From positions 91,436,932 to 91,500,931 of the forward strand of contig NC_062232.1 in NCBI RefSeq assembly GCF_902686445.1: 64,000 bases of DNA, read 5' to 3'. This document shows positions 1 through 11,430 of the stretch, piece by piece. The DNA is from Sciurus carolinensis (taxonomy: Eukaryota; Chordata; Mammalia; Rodentia; Sciuridae). The notes under the pieces are model-generated. The model ran no database searches. It saw only the letters and a program-made list of their open reading frames with translations, and was not told the origin of the DNA. Position 1 is the stretch's first letter. Each line of letters opens with the position of its first letter. A program made the translations under genes and the position numbers.

Positions 1-121
1 GTGGTCGAGAGTTTGCCTCACATGTGTGAGGAACTGGGTTCAATCCTCAGTACCACATAAAAATAAATAGGCATAAATAAAGATATTGTATCCATCTACA
101 ACTAAAAAATGTTTTTAAAAA
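1..121 (+). repeat. ID SINE (tRNA-Ala derived), 5' part off window
   Basis: Contains the ID core after the A box, CACATGTGTGAGG..CTGGGTTCAATCCTCAGTACCACATAAA (B box GGTTCAATCC), followed by the squirrel-type tail TATTGTATCCATCTACAACTAAAAA. The start is cut by the window edge. Confidence 0.85.
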
Positions 122-385
122 TCTATTTCAGATTAATACCAACCAATGTTAGTAGTATACAAAAACTCTTCCAAGACAGCTGTTACCTCTCCTCTCTGCT
201 ATTGTTGTCAAATTACATATTTATAAGTGATAAAACTATCAACAGTTTTATAATTAGTGCTTTATGAGGCTGATTTTTAAATCAGGAAACAAAAATAACT
301 TTATATTGTCTTTTATGTTTATATACATAGTTATCTTTACCAGTGCTCTTTATTTCTTCATGTGCATTTAATATCTACAGATCCC

Positions 386-727
386 CAACTTATGATGGGG
401 TTATATCCCAATAAATTCATAATAAATTAAAAATATAACTTGAAATGCATTGAAGACACCTAAACTACCAAACATCATAGCTTAGCAACATGGTGCACTG
501 TAGACAGAGACTCAGTTGTTTACCCTCATGATTATGTGGTTGACAGGGAACTGTGGCTCATTGCCAGTGCTCAGCATCATGCGAGGACATCATACTGCAT
601 ATCACTAGTTGGGAAAAGACTCATGTTCAAAATTCGAAGTATGGTTTCCACTAAATTTTTATCACTTTGGTACCATCATAACATCAAAAAATCATAAGCT
701 GAACCATCATATGCTGGAGATCATGTG
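386..727 (-). mobile_element. Tigger/pogo-like non-autonomous DNA transposon remnant
   Basis: Matches, with decay, a mammalian MITE-like consensus I know in the reverse orientation. It includes CCCAACTTATGATGGGGTTA near one end, GTTTACCCTCATGATTATGTGG in the middle and ATCATAAGCTGAACCATCATA near the other, where a palindromic TTACGATGGTTCGACTTACGA-like terminus is expected. Subfamily not assigned. Confidence 0.6.
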
Positions 728-774
728 TAGTTTCATTTCAACCTGAAGGACTGATTCCCTTTAGTATTTCTTAT

Positions 775-1176
775 ATAAGAGGTGAATAGCAACCAATTCT
801 ATTTTTATATAACTGGGAATATCCTAATTCTTTCATTTACACAAGATAGTTTTGCTAGATATAAAATTCTTGGTTGAAAGTTCATTCCTTTCAAGCACTT
901 TAAATATTTCAACCCACTGCCCTTCTTCTGGTCCCCATAGTTTCTGATTGAAAGTCATTCATGTTGAGTCTCTTCTCTCTTGCTGTTTTCAAACTCTGTC
1001 TTTCAACAATTTGACTATCATGTGTCCAGATGTAGATCCTTTTGAGTCTGTCCTATTTTGAGTTCACTAAGCTTGGATGTTGGAGATTTATTCAACAAAT
1101 TTGAGGAGTTTTTAGCTGGTATTCCTTCAAATAGTCTTTCTGTCCTTGTCCCCAAATCTGGGATACTATTTGTATG
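775..1176 (-). mobile_element. Ancient L1 (L1M-type) fragment, antisense, left half
   Basis: Reads as antisense mammalian L1: AAATTCTTGGTTGAAAGTTC, then CCACTGCCCTTCTTCTGGTC, then CTCTTCTCTCTTGCTG, then TGAGTTCACTAAGCTTGGATG. It is interrupted at 1,177-1,705 by a younger L1 and resumes on the other side with TGATGTTATTCCACAAGTTTC, the expected next piece. Confidence 0.75.
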
Positions 1177-1187
1177 TTGGTACTCTT

Positions 1188-1694
1188 TTTTTTTTCAATT
1201 TATTTTTATTTTAAACAAATGGGATACATCTTGTTTCTCTGTACATGAAGTAGAGGCATACCATTTGTGTAATCATACATTTACATAGGGTAATAGTTTT
1301 TAATTCATTCTGTTATTTTTAACTTCCACCCACCCCTCCCACCCCTCTTTTCCCTCTATATAATCCCTCCTTCCTACATTCTTGCCCTCCTCCCAACCCC
1401 CCTCATACCCAAAGGACTTAAAATCAGCATACTACAGAGATGCAGCCACATCAGTGTTCATAGCTGCTCAATTCACAATAGCCAGAGTGTGGAACCAACC
1501 TAGATGCCCTTCAATTGATGAATGGATAAAGAAACTGTGGTATATATATATACAATGGAATATTACTCGGCCATAAAGAATAATAAAATTATGGCATTTG
1601 CAGGCAAATGGATGAAATTGGAGAATATCATGCTAAGTGATATAAGCCAATCTCAAAAAAACCAAAAGACAATGATCTCACTGATAAGCGGATT
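1188..1694 (-). mobile_element. Young L1 3'-end insertion with internal inversion (twin priming)
   Basis: An 11-bp TSD, TTGGTACTCTT, is at 1,177-1,187 and 1,695-1,705. From 1,188 to about 1,405 the sequence is antisense L1 3'UTR starting with poly-T (including the 3'UTR polypurine tract seen as polypyrimidine). From about 1,406 to 1,694 it is sense ORF2 3' end: the translation contains [18 protein letters not shown] and DEWIKKLWYIY. This head-to-head structure is the signature of twin-primed reverse transcription. It is dead on arrival, with no coding capacity. Confidence 0.88.
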
Positions 1695-1705
1695 TTGGTA
1701 CTCTT

Positions 1706-2150
1706 GATGTTATTCCACAAGTTTCTTAAGTTTTGCTCATTTTTCATTTATTTTTTCAATAAATACAATCATCTCAGCTAACATATCTTCAAATTTCTTG
1801 ATTTTTACTTCTGGAAGCTCAAATCTACTGCCAAATTTTAGTATTTTTTTTTCATTTCAGTAATTGTAACTGTCAACTCCAGATTTTCTATTTGGTTCTT
1901 TATAATTTTTGTCTCTTGATATTTGGTGAGACATCATTATTATACTTTCCCTGAATTCTTTGGACATGGTCTCCTTTAGTTCTTTGAGTTTATAATATCT
2001 GAGTTAAAGTTTTGTCTACTAATTACAATGTCAGCTTCCTCAGAGACAGCTTCTACTATTACTACCCTAAGTATGTGCCATACTTTCATATTTTTTCTAT
2101 TCAGTTGTATGTTGATTTTCTGTTGAAAATACACATTTTATATAATATAA
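1706..2150 (-). mobile_element. Ancient L1 (L1M-type) fragment, antisense, right half
   Basis: Continuation of the element at 775-1,176, split by the L1 insertion: TTTTCATTTCAGTAATTGTAACTGTCAACTCCAGATTTTC then TATTTGGTTCTTTATAATTTT, matching antisense L1M order. The right boundary is approximate. Confidence 0.7.
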
Positions 2151-4739
2151 TGTAGCAAGTTTGAAAATCAGACTTCCTCACCCCAAGTTTTTTTGTTGGT
2201 GCTGTTTAGTGACTCTCCTGAACTAACTCTCTAAAATTCATATTCCATGTCATGTATGGCTGCTGAAAACTCTCTTCCCTAAACTTAGTTATCAGCTAAT
2301 GATTGGACAGGTTTCTGAAAAATTTTTGAATCAAGACCTTTCACCCTTTGCCAAGGGGCCCTGGTGTTGGCAGGGCTCTATAAAGGCTCTGGAAGGTTAT
2401 AATTCTGCCTTGTCCTTCACTTCCTGCTTGCACAGGATCTCAAAATCAGACACCTCAGGACACAGGGTTAAACAATTATCCCTGATGGGTTTCAACAAAT
2501 GTCCTGAGGCTTTCCACTGAGTGAGGATGAGTAAGATCAAATAGACAAGTCTTGTGAATAGAACCTTTCCAGAGAGCTTCCAGATAGTTCAGATAGTGAC
2601 AATTATATGGGATAAGGACATTTGGGGAGATTTCCCCCTCCAGTATCTGCATATTTTCATAGCTACCATAGTGGTCAGTTTGATGACTTTTGAAGCTAAG
2701 GTGGAAATGAGGAAAGGGATGTAGGATTAATGTAATAGAATTGGATTAACACACAACAAAGCTCACTGTTCTTACCAAAAATCAGCTACCTCATTGAATA
2801 AATGCTTCTTGGATTGTTGGAATCCTTTGGTTAATTTTTATAATTATAAAAGAGGTAGGTTTTGACATTTTTGCTAGTTTCACATTGTATTTATAAATAA
2901 ATTTTCTAAAGTCTTTACTCCACTATTCCAGAAACTCCCTAGAGTTTGAAAATAATTCTTGCATTGGTGTCTTCTTAAAACAACTGACGATAACCTTCAG
3001 CTTTTAAAATATGTGGGATCTCTTATACCTCCACATAACTCTTTTAAGGTATTCAAGAAACCTAAGATTAGAAGAAAATATGATCAGCTTTGATTTGCAT
3101 TTCTTTTTACCACTGGTGGTCACAAGGAAATAATGTGTCTTTTTATAACAGATGCAATAAAAATGCATTTATTGTTATCAAAACTTGGCTGCATTTCAAA
3201 TGTTTTAAAAATAACTGCTTATTTTTAAAGATTCATATTTTAAATTTTAAATAAAAGAAGATGAGAAACAATTACTAATCCTAGTCATGGTAGGATTGAT
3301 GGCATAGCATCTAGTTCAATGCCTAGAGTCATAACTAAACAAATAAAAGGTTGTCAAGAAGAGGTTCCAATGTATTTCTTTGAAGAAATGAGGAAAATGG
3401 TAATTATAAGCTTGATGTCTTGACTTGTATAAAGAATCACAACCATTTTAACCCATTTCAGTATTTGCTAGTTTATCATGAGTCGTTATTTACCATGTTA
3501 CCAAGTCAAATTAAATTATGAAAAAGTCTAACAAACAATAGTAGCATTTTCCTAATACTAAATTAAGAGGTGTCAAACCTAGTATAAGTCACTTGCCACT
3601 TGGAGAGTTCTGGGGGTCATGAATGATTTTGGTTACAGATATTAAAATGATAAACTGTGGTTGTATGGGAGATAGAGAGAGATAAAGAGAGGCAGAGAAG
3701 AGACAGAAAGAAGAGAGAAAGAGAAAGGGAGGGAGAACAGGAAAACACACACTTGCTCTGCCACTCTTAACGTAGTACCTAGAATTGTAATGAGGTCTGA
3801 GTTTGGGATTTATAATGCAGCGTGCAGAATCCTGTTGCAGGAAAAAAAATGTTGACAATCAATGACAATGTATAAAACACTGTAAGAGTGATGACAAAGT
3901 CATTAAGATTTTTCTGGGAACCCAATTTAAATAGAGCAGATATTTAATAGAGAGCATATCACTCATAAACAACACTAACAGTAGTCTCAGTGATATTTAT
4001 GATGCTGTCATTTATTCACATCTTCACTGTTCTATTCCATCACATGTATTTTATAAAAACAATATAAGCATTATAATAAAGGTATATAACACAGTATTTT
4101 TTATTACTATAGATCTTCAGAATCTATGGACTTGAAATCTGCAATTTCAAGAACTTATGACCAACCATTAAGGTCCTTGATTAAATAATTTTTCATTTTA
4201 CTAAGACATTAAAGAATTTGAATCTTGTGTACTTTAAGGCTAACATGTATGAATAAGCTACTAGGTTAGTGAGACTATCTTATCATCTGACTAAGCTTGG
4301 ATATTTTCTTTACATTGCAAACTATGTATTAACTCAGGAAATGAAAAAAATTTTGTTTTTAAAAGAAGGCCCCTCCAAATAAAGCAAATTTCTAGTGCTG
4401 GTGATTAACATACGGAAATGATTTAAGAATTGTAAAGCAGTGTTGGTTCTCAGCCAAAAGATATGAATTTTGGACAAGTTAAAGAGTAATGTGTTGAATT
4501 CAGCTTTGACTCAGACCTATGAAATACAAGTCTGCCATAAAACATTTTATGAAGGAAATTACATACTAAAACATTATTTGTGTTTTCAGAGATACCTTAT
4601 AATCCCCTGGGGTCAGACTTCTTCAAATCTATTTTCCTTCATCTAAATTATATTAATGTGAGAACAGACACATCAAGAATTTCCATAAAAACAAAGAATG
4701 GTAATTTCCTCTTAAAATATTTAATTGAAAAATAAAGAC
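2151..4739. other. Intronic DNA with no recognised element
   Basis: AT-rich sequence with no open frame of note and no repeat I can name. A purine-rich (GA)n low-complexity tract lies at about 3,668-3,738. Old, unrecognisable transposon sequence is likely. Confidence 0.5.
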
Positions 4740-5562
4740 TAAATATTCAAGGCATAGAATTAGATGATATCATATATGTATATATTGTATAATCATTATC
4801 ATGGTGAAAATAGCATATCCATCACCACCCATGTATATTAGATTCCCAAATTTGTTCACATATAACTGAACCTTTGTATCCTTTGATCAATATTTCCTCA
4901 TTTCCCTCGCTCTCCCCCAGGCCCTGGCAACTACCATTCTACTTTTTCTATCAGTTTGACTTAATTTTAAGACACCAAATATAAATGAGATCATGCAGTA
5001 TTTATCTTTTTGTCTCTGGCTTATTTCACTTAGTATAATGTTCTCCAGGTCATCCACACTGTTGCAAAAAAAATGGCGGGATTTCCTACTTTTATCATTA
5101 AATTATATCCCTGTTGAGGGTATGTATGTGTGTATGTGTGCATGTGTTAATCACAATTTTTTTTATCTACTTTTCTGTAAGTGGATGCTTGGGTAATCAT
5201 CTTCACTGCTCTGAATAATGTTGTAATAAACATGGGACTGCAGATATCTTTTCATCATACTATTTGCTTTTGACATATACCCAGTTGTGGGATTGCTGGA
5301 TGGTAGTCCCATTTTTAATTTTCTGAGGAACCTCAATACTGTTTTCCATAATGGTTGTACCAATTTACTTTCTACCCAGTAGGGTACTAGGGTTCCTTTT
5401 TCTCCACATCCTTGGAAACACTTATCATCACTTGTCTTTCTGATAACAGCCATCTTCACATGTATGAGGTGATTTTTTTCACTGTGGTTTGCTTTGCATT
5501 TTCCTGATGATTAGTGTTATTGATCACCTTTTTTCATGTACCTATTGGCCATTTGTTATGTC
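4740..5562 (-). mobile_element. L1M-type 3' end, antisense
   Basis: Antisense 3'UTR and ORF2 end in correct order: CATCACCACCCATGTATATTAG, CCCCAGGCCCTGGCAACTACCATTC, TGAGATCATGCAGTATTTATC, GGCTTATTTCACTTAGTATAATG, then GGATTGCTGGATGGTAGTCC. Diverged; a (TGTG) stretch lies inside at 5,120. Confidence 0.8.
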
Positions 5563-5634
5563 TTATTTGGAGAGACGTCTATTGAGGTAAAGAGGTACTT
5601 TATTTGGAGAGATGTCTATTGAGGTGAAGAGGTA
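5562..5634. repeat. Two-copy tandem repeat, 36-37 bp
   Basis: The unit TTATTTGGAGAGACGTCTAT...GAGGTAAAGAGGTA is followed directly by a copy with C>T and A>G changes. A small local duplication at the end of the L1 fragment. Confidence 0.85.
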
Positions 5635-5904
5635 CTCCTTTTTTTTCCACCACACAGGATATTGCAAGTATGTCAAAAACATAATAGTGAATTAATGAGT
5701 ACACCATGGAAATCAGTTTTCCATTATGGTTATTTTTATCTGGGAAATGCTGATTTGTTTCTAACATAGGATTGATCCCCAGTGGTCCACAGTCACTAAG
5801 CCAACAGATTCATTAGACTTATATTCAGGTACCATGTAGGAAAAGATTAAAAGTACAAATGGGTAGGAATTGAGGAGATTTGTCATCAGAGATTGTGAAA
5901 AGTC

Positions 5905-6265
5905 TAGTTTTTCATTACTGTACCAAAATACCTCAGATATTCAATTTAAAAGGAGGAAAATTTTATTGTGGCTTATGGTTTTCAAGGTTTTAGTCCATGG
6001 CTACTTGGCCCTATTGCTTTGGCCCTGTGGTAGCATGGTATATTATGGCAGGGAGCATGTGGTAGACAGTAAAGTTGCTCCCCTCATGGCAAGCCAAGAA
6101 AAAGAGAAAAGGGTGAGGATCTTAGTATCCCCTTGATGGGGATCTAACTTCCTCCTACTAAGCCATGCCTCCTAAAGGTTCCAATATTTCCTAATAGTGC
6201 CAAGTGGAGGATCAAGCATTTAATACATGGGCTTTGGGGAACCATCAAGTTCCAAACAACAGCAG
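5905..6265 (-). mobile_element. Probable MaLR-type LTR remnant, antisense
   Basis: Starts with a TACCAAAATACCTCAGAT-like stretch, then TTTATTGTGGCTTATGGTTTTCAAGG and TCCTCCTACTAAGCCATGCC, and ends CAAGTTCCAAACAACAGCAG. This layout (loss-of-stop-rich antisense LTR ending near AACAGCAG) resembles MaLR/ERVL LTRs read backwards. Family not certain. No viral genes are present. Confidence 0.45.
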
Positions 6266-6962
6266 TCACTCATCACAAATGGCAATTTTTTTTTTGCCTT
6301 TTCATGCTTTATTTTTGTTAATTTTATATTTTATGCTATAGTGTATTTATGTTTGTTTTAATATCAAATTCATGTTTTAAGCTTTATTTCTGGAAAACTT
6401 GGTACTCCAAGGAAAGCTACCATATTTACCCTGTATTTTCATTTATCTTCTAGCACACCATCATGTATCTATAGGTACCCCCAATATGTTTAGACAAATG
6501 CTTCTTTCTTTCCTAGGATTTCCATAGTCAGAAACTTCTCGTCTGGCGTCCAAGGGCAGATTTCAGGGGTTTGCAGTAATGCCCCAGATTGAGAAGCAGA
6601 CCTTGATTTTCCCAGGCAACGTCAGCTGATAATCTTTGAATATCCTTAACCCATTTTGTTCCATTGTCCCAGATGTGAAACGCCTATAAAAACTCAAATT
6701 GAACATCATATATACCACTTACAGAACTTTGAAACAATGTTGGAATATTTATTATGCTTTCAGAATTCAAAACTTGGGACTTAATGTGTTAAGAAGTTAG
6801 CACTTCTGAAAACTCCTATGAAACCTTGATGAAAGATAAAAAACTTCAAATCAGAAAAATGCTCTTAAGCTCAAAATTTTGCATAAAATGTCATTATGTT
6901 TGCCAAACCCCTAAAATCTATTATTAGACTCAAAAGATAAAGACATATTAGGAAAGAAAGAA
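6266..6962. other. Intronic DNA with no recognised element
   Basis: AT-rich, with one moderately GC-balanced patch at 6,520-6,680. No coding frame or named repeat identified. Confidence 0.4.
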
Positions 6963-6971
6963 GCATTTATC

Positions 6972-7162
6972 ACCAGGTGCCTGTAATCCCAGTGGCTTGG
7001 GAGGCTGAGGCAGGAGGATAGTGAGTTCCAAGTCAGTCTCTGCAATAGTGAGGTCCTAAGCAACCCAGTGAGACTCTGTCTCTAAATAAAATACAAAATA
7101 GGGCTGGGGATATGGTTCAGTGGTTGAGTGCCCCTGAGTTCAATCCACAGTACCCAAAAAAG
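6972..7162 (+). repeat. Composite 7SL+ID SINE (B1-dID type)
   Basis: 7SL-like head CCTGTAATCCCAGTGGCTTGGGAGGCTGAGG, joined to an ID-like half GGGCTGGGGATATGGTTCAGTGG..GAGTTCAATCC. Flanked by GCATTTATC at 6,963-6,971 and 7,163-7,171 (TSD). Confidence 0.9.
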
Positions 7163-7765
7163 GCATTTATCTAAACATATGGGAACATATAGTTTAAAAC
7201 AAACAATAAAATGCAGAATAGTATCAATAATTTTCCAAGCATTCCAATTTTCTTTAGAAATGGAATCAGAGTTAAAAATAAGCATATGATTAAAGCCTAT
7301 CCCATATCTCACTGAGGTCCATAAACACATACCCTTACTCTCTGTGCATGCAGCTTCATATAGCCAAGTCAGTATCCAAATATCCAATAAATTTAAAAAG
7401 ATCTTATGGTTTCAGTTAAACACACAGAAAGAGATAATCACTTTCAAGTAAGGTACAGGAAGAAAGAAAGTGGAATATCTCACTCACTTTCTACTTTAAA
7501 ACCCTCCTAGAAAAAATTCTAGAAATTTTTCAGATTTTTTTCCCTGAATTCAAAATAGATCCAAGTAAGCAATGTATATACTCCTATAGATAATCAAATG
7601 CATTGTTTGAAAAAACTTGGAAATCATAAATTTACAACCCCCTACCCACGTTATTCCACAACCTCCCCCAAATGGAAAACAAGCAGAATCAGTAAATAAC
7701 TTGCAAGATACTATAATATGGTAAACACTGCTAGAATTTAAGTGGTAAAAATTCTATAATGCAGG

Positions 7766-8383
7766 GTTGCAAACTGGTACAACCACTCTGGAAAACAGTA
7801 TGAACATTCCTTAGAAAACTTGGAATGAAACCACCATTTGACCCAGCTGTCTCACTCCTTGGCCTATATTCAAAGGACTTAAAATCAGCATACTACAGTG
7901 ATGCAGCCACATCAATGTTTATAGCACCTCAATTCACAACAGTTAGATTGTGGAACCAACCAGATGCCCTTCAATAGATGAATGGAAAAAAAAACTGTGG
8001 TGTATTTACACAATGGAATATTATTCAGCCATAAAGAAGAATAAATTATGGCATTTGCAGGTAAATGGATGGAGTTGGAGAATATAATGCTAAGTGAAAT
8101 AAGCCAATCCCAAAAAACCAAAGGCCAAATGATCTCTCTATAAGTGGTTGATGATACATAACGGGGGCGGGGGGGAGGTGAGGGAAGAATGGAAGAAGGG
8201 TGGATTGTGCAGATGGAAATGAGGGGTGGGGAGGGGGCAAGGGAAGGAAAGATAATAGAATGAGACAAACATCATTACCCTATGTACATGTATGATTACA
8301 CAAATGGTCTGACTCTACTTCAAGTACAACCAGAGAAACAATAGTTATACTCCATTCGTGTACAATGAATCAAAATTTTTAGG
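7766..8383 (+). mobile_element. Truncated young L1, ORF2 3' end plus 3'UTR
   Basis: Begins GTTGCAAACTGGTACAACCAC and runs through the ORF2 C-terminal region (AAGGACTTAAAATCAGCATAC, ACAATGGAATATTATTCAGCC) into a G-rich polypurine 3'UTR at 8,160-8,260 and a short tail near 8,380. A 17-bp TSD, AAATTCTATAATGCAGG, lies at 7,749-7,765 and 8,384-8,400. The polypurine tract (GGGGGCGGGGGGGAGG) is a G-quadruplex candidate, typical of L1 3'UTRs. Frameshifted, non-coding. Confidence 0.92.
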
Positions 8384-8400
8384 AAATTCTATAATGCAGG

Positions 8401-9247
8401 TACTAACAGGCCTTCAGACACTCAATACTATTGCTCTTGAAAATGGCAAAGCTAAAGAGAGAAATTGTGTTGAGAAAGGGGGAAGAGAGGCTCTTTCTAC
8501 ATTTATACCTCAAACGTGAGGTGGAAAGATTGGGAGAGAAAAGTATTCAAATAAATATACCAATTCTGAGAAAATTAAAGCACCACAAGGCCATACTAGG
8601 CTAGTGGAAATGATTTGTTAGCAAAGGGTTAATGAGGGCTTATTATGAGATGGTTAATAATTATAACTTCATGAAAGTGAAAGAAAGCTTCAAGACTAAA
8701 CCATTCCTCTTTTAAGAACTGATTGGAATTTTTCCAGACTGAACTGAAATAAACACAAACTATGGTTCTAATAGTTGCAGCTTGATAGAGGCAGGAACCA
8801 GAACCCATTGGACCCACACACATTTTTTTCACTTTAAAACAAGATTTACTTGTTCTCTTACCACAGCCAAAATGGAAAGTCACTGACTTTTTTCAACAAT
8901 TGTGTTGTACTCCATGGAGGTCACTGCCAAATTAAAATGCACTTTGCTTGAAGCCTGAGAAAAATGAAGTTGACATCTAAATGGTTCAACTCTCTATAAA
9001 CAAAGTTACCTCCCTCTTCCCTGATGAGGGCAACCACCTCTGTTAATAAAGATTTCAGCATATTAAGAGTTATCAGGAACGTTTTTATGGTCTGTACTGA
9101 GAACTGCAAGATTCCATTTGGTCTCCTATCCTATTACATAGCAAGAGTCTAGAACCACTACATAGGTCAATATCCATATCTTCATCAACTTCTATTAAAA
9201 AGTATTTTATTTTTCTCAATACATAACACTTCTTCACATCATTATTA
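8401..9247. other. Intronic DNA with no recognised element
   Basis: No named repeat or plausible exon seen. Several short open frames on the minus strand have no recognisable protein signature. Confidence 0.4.
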
Positions 9248-9961
9248 AACATTTTTAAATTATATTGAACAATGATTATTCTTTAAGGAGAAAAGGAACA
9301 AAATTAAGAGTCCATTAGCTAGCTAATGATACATCTTTTTTATGATATATCTTTAATTATATTGAGACATAAGGTTAAAACCTAAAAAATTTCAGTTATC
9401 ACTGTAAAATATTATTTTAGTAGCCCCTTTTTATTCCCTGGAATGTGATTCAGAATATAATTCATATTATATTCATAATTCTAACCTATGACATGAGGAA
9501 GTATTCATTTACTAATTTTTTTTACAATTTATTTATTTTGACTCATTGTAAACAAATGGGGTACAACTTGTTTCTCTGTACATGAAGTAGAGTCGTACCA
9601 TTTGCGTAATCATACATGTACATAGAGTAATGATGTTTGTCATTTACTTATAAACACAAATGGACTATACTATAGAGAACACTGTTAAGTATGCTGACAT
9701 AATGTTAATGCTTATGTGGTTAGAACCTGTAGTAAGTTCTATAATTTCCTTATATTCTGAATCACATTCCAGGGAATAAAAAGGGGCTACTAAAATAATA
9801 TTTTACAGTGATAACTGAAATTTTTTAGGCTTAACCTTATGTCTCAATATAATTAAAGATATATCATAAAAAAGATGTATCATTAGCTAGCTAATGAACT
9901 CTTAATTTTGTTCCTTTTCTCCTTAAAGAATAATCATTGTTCAATATAATTTAAAAATGTT
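9248..9961. repeat. Large inverted repeat: 213-bp arms, 289-bp spacer
   Basis: The left arm 9,248-9,460 and right arm 9,750-9,961 are reverse complements with only about three differences (a substitution near the GAGTCC/GAGTTC site plus a substitution and a one-base indel in GGTTAAAACC/GGTTAAGCC). Landmarks are TTAGCTAGCTAATGATACATC and TAGCCCCTTTTTATTCCCTGG in each arm. Spacer 9,461-9,749 holds an L1 3'-end fragment. The arms match no repeat I know and have no flanking TSD, so origin by transposition is not supported. A single-strand transcript would form a long hairpin. Confidence 0.95.
9517..9640 (-). mobile_element. Short L1 3'-end insertion in the inverted-repeat spacer
   Basis: Poly-T then ACAATTTATTTATTTTGACTC, ACAAATGGGGTACAACTTG and TTTCTCTGTACATGAAGTAGAG, the same antisense L1 3' end as at 1,193-1,300. 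Flanked by TCATTTACT on both sides (about 9,508 and 9,641). Confidence 0.8.
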
Positions 9962-10049
9962 GTTCTAATTTAAGACACTATTTTAGAATTTTGTTCCTAA
10001 ATAATAGTATAAAACCTTTACACATTTTGCTTATTTATATATAGTTTGT

Positions 10050-10336
10050 GTCAGACAGGAAGATCCAAGTTCAAAGCCAGCCTCGGCAATTTAGTGAGGT
10101 CTTAAGAAACTTAATGAGACCCTGTCTCAAAAAATAAAAAGGGGGACTGGGGCTGGGGCTGAGTGGCAGAGCACTTGTGAGGCACTGGTTTTGATCCTCA
10201 GCACCACATAAATATAAACATATAAAAAACAAAGGCATTGGGTCAATCTACAAGCAAAAATAAATTTTTTTAAATACAAGGGGCTTGGTATGTAGTTCAG
10301 TGGTTAAATATCCTTGGGTTCAATCCCCTGGTACCA
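10050..10336 (+). repeat. 7SL+ID SINE interrupted by an ID SINE (nested pair)
   Basis: The 7SL-like head with AAGATCCAAGTTCAAAGCCAG..GAGACCCTGTCTC ends near 10,132. A separate ID element (GGGGCTGGGGCTGAGTGGCAG..TTTTGATCCTCAGCACCACATAAA with its tail) fills about 10,143-10,275. The host SINE's ID half (GGGGCTTGGTATGTAGTTCAG..GGTTCAATCCCC) resumes at about 10,279. The order implies a later ID insertion into the A-rich linker. Confidence 0.75.
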
Positions 10337-10364
10337 AAGAGAGAGAGAGAGAGAGAGAGAGAGT
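10337..10364 (+). repeat. (GA)n microsatellite
   Basis: About 14 GA units grown at the 3' end of the preceding SINE. Confidence 0.95.
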
Positions 10365-11035
10365 GAGTTAGTTGTAGCAATCATAAATAGGGCATGCTAA
10401 GAACCATGAGGAACATACCCATTAGACTAATCAATGTTTCAACTAATTTCATAGATTGTATTATTCAATAATTAGTACACAATCTTAATATAATTATTAC
10501 AATTCCCAGTACCTACATTGCTAAATTTTCAATATCCAAGTAAAATTTCTTCATTAATTTGGGGAGAAAAAAGTAGTTGAAACCATTTTATTCTATAATA
10601 ACTAGAGTATTTTTTTAAATTACATAATCTTTGTAGCTAGTCAATTTTTCCAACTTCACATTTGAGACACTGAGTTTAGAAGAAAAAAAGAACACTGAAC
10701 ACAGAAGGCACTCAGGCAAGTGTGATATAACCAACGTTACTCTAACTGACTTGTCCTGAATGTGTATTGATGAATGAAAGCACTTTGTCTATACAGCAGA
10801 CGCCTGCTTGTGTTATTTCCCAGTCTCTTGTCCAGCCTTCACGACATTCGTGACATTAAAGGAACTGCTGAAGCATAATTAACTGAACAAAAAGGAAACT
10901 TTACCAAGAAAGAGGCAATTTACAGGCCATTACTAGTTGAAAATTGTCAACTGGTAGATCTTCATTTCCCAGTGCCTGAATTACAGCTAACTCCTGACAG
11001 GTGCCCTTTCTTGCTAGGTTCTCCATCATTTCAAT
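10365..11035. other. Intronic DNA with no recognised element
   Basis: AT-rich. Nothing coding or repetitive recognised. Confidence 0.4.
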
Positions 11036-11039
11036 CTAC

Positions 11040-11430
11040 CTTTGATTGGTACCCACTGACCATTGTAAAATGCTCATTCTGACCTCTGTTGTTTCCTTGC
11101 CTAGAATGCCTTTTCCATCTATGAAAGTTCTATCCAGCCTGAATCCTACTTTGTCTTTGAAGCCCTTCTATGTAATCCCCAGCCTATGTTCATCTGTTCA
11201 AACTCCCTAAAGACCTCTTGCCTCTATCACTCTCATTTAGCCTTGAATCATATGTGATTTCATTATTTGTTTCATGAATATTGTCTCCTCAACATATCTG
11301 CAAGCTTTTTAGGGACAGGAAGTATGGTTTATGCTTCTTTTACAGGCCTCTAACCTATAACCAAAAGGGAGCCTAGCAGAGTGTTCTGCCCATTACAACT
11401 ATATTACTTGAACTGAAATATTAGAATTAG
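11040..11430 (+). mobile_element. L2 LINE 3' fragment
   Basis: Diverged but ordered L2-like phrases: TTTCCTTGCCTAGAATGCC, then GAAGCCCTTCTATGTAATCCC, then GCAAGCTTTTTAGGGACAGGAAG and GAGCCTAGCAGAGTGTTCTG, the L2 3' end just before the expected tail. Confidence 0.7.

Noticed and set aside
5905..6265. Endogenous retrovirus with genes
   Set aside because: Only LTR-like remnants here and at 53.8 kb; no gag, pol or env frame was seen anywhere in the window.
7912..8268. Minus-strand 118-codon frame
   Set aside because: Antisense of the L1 3' end and its polypurine tract; an artefact of low stop density.
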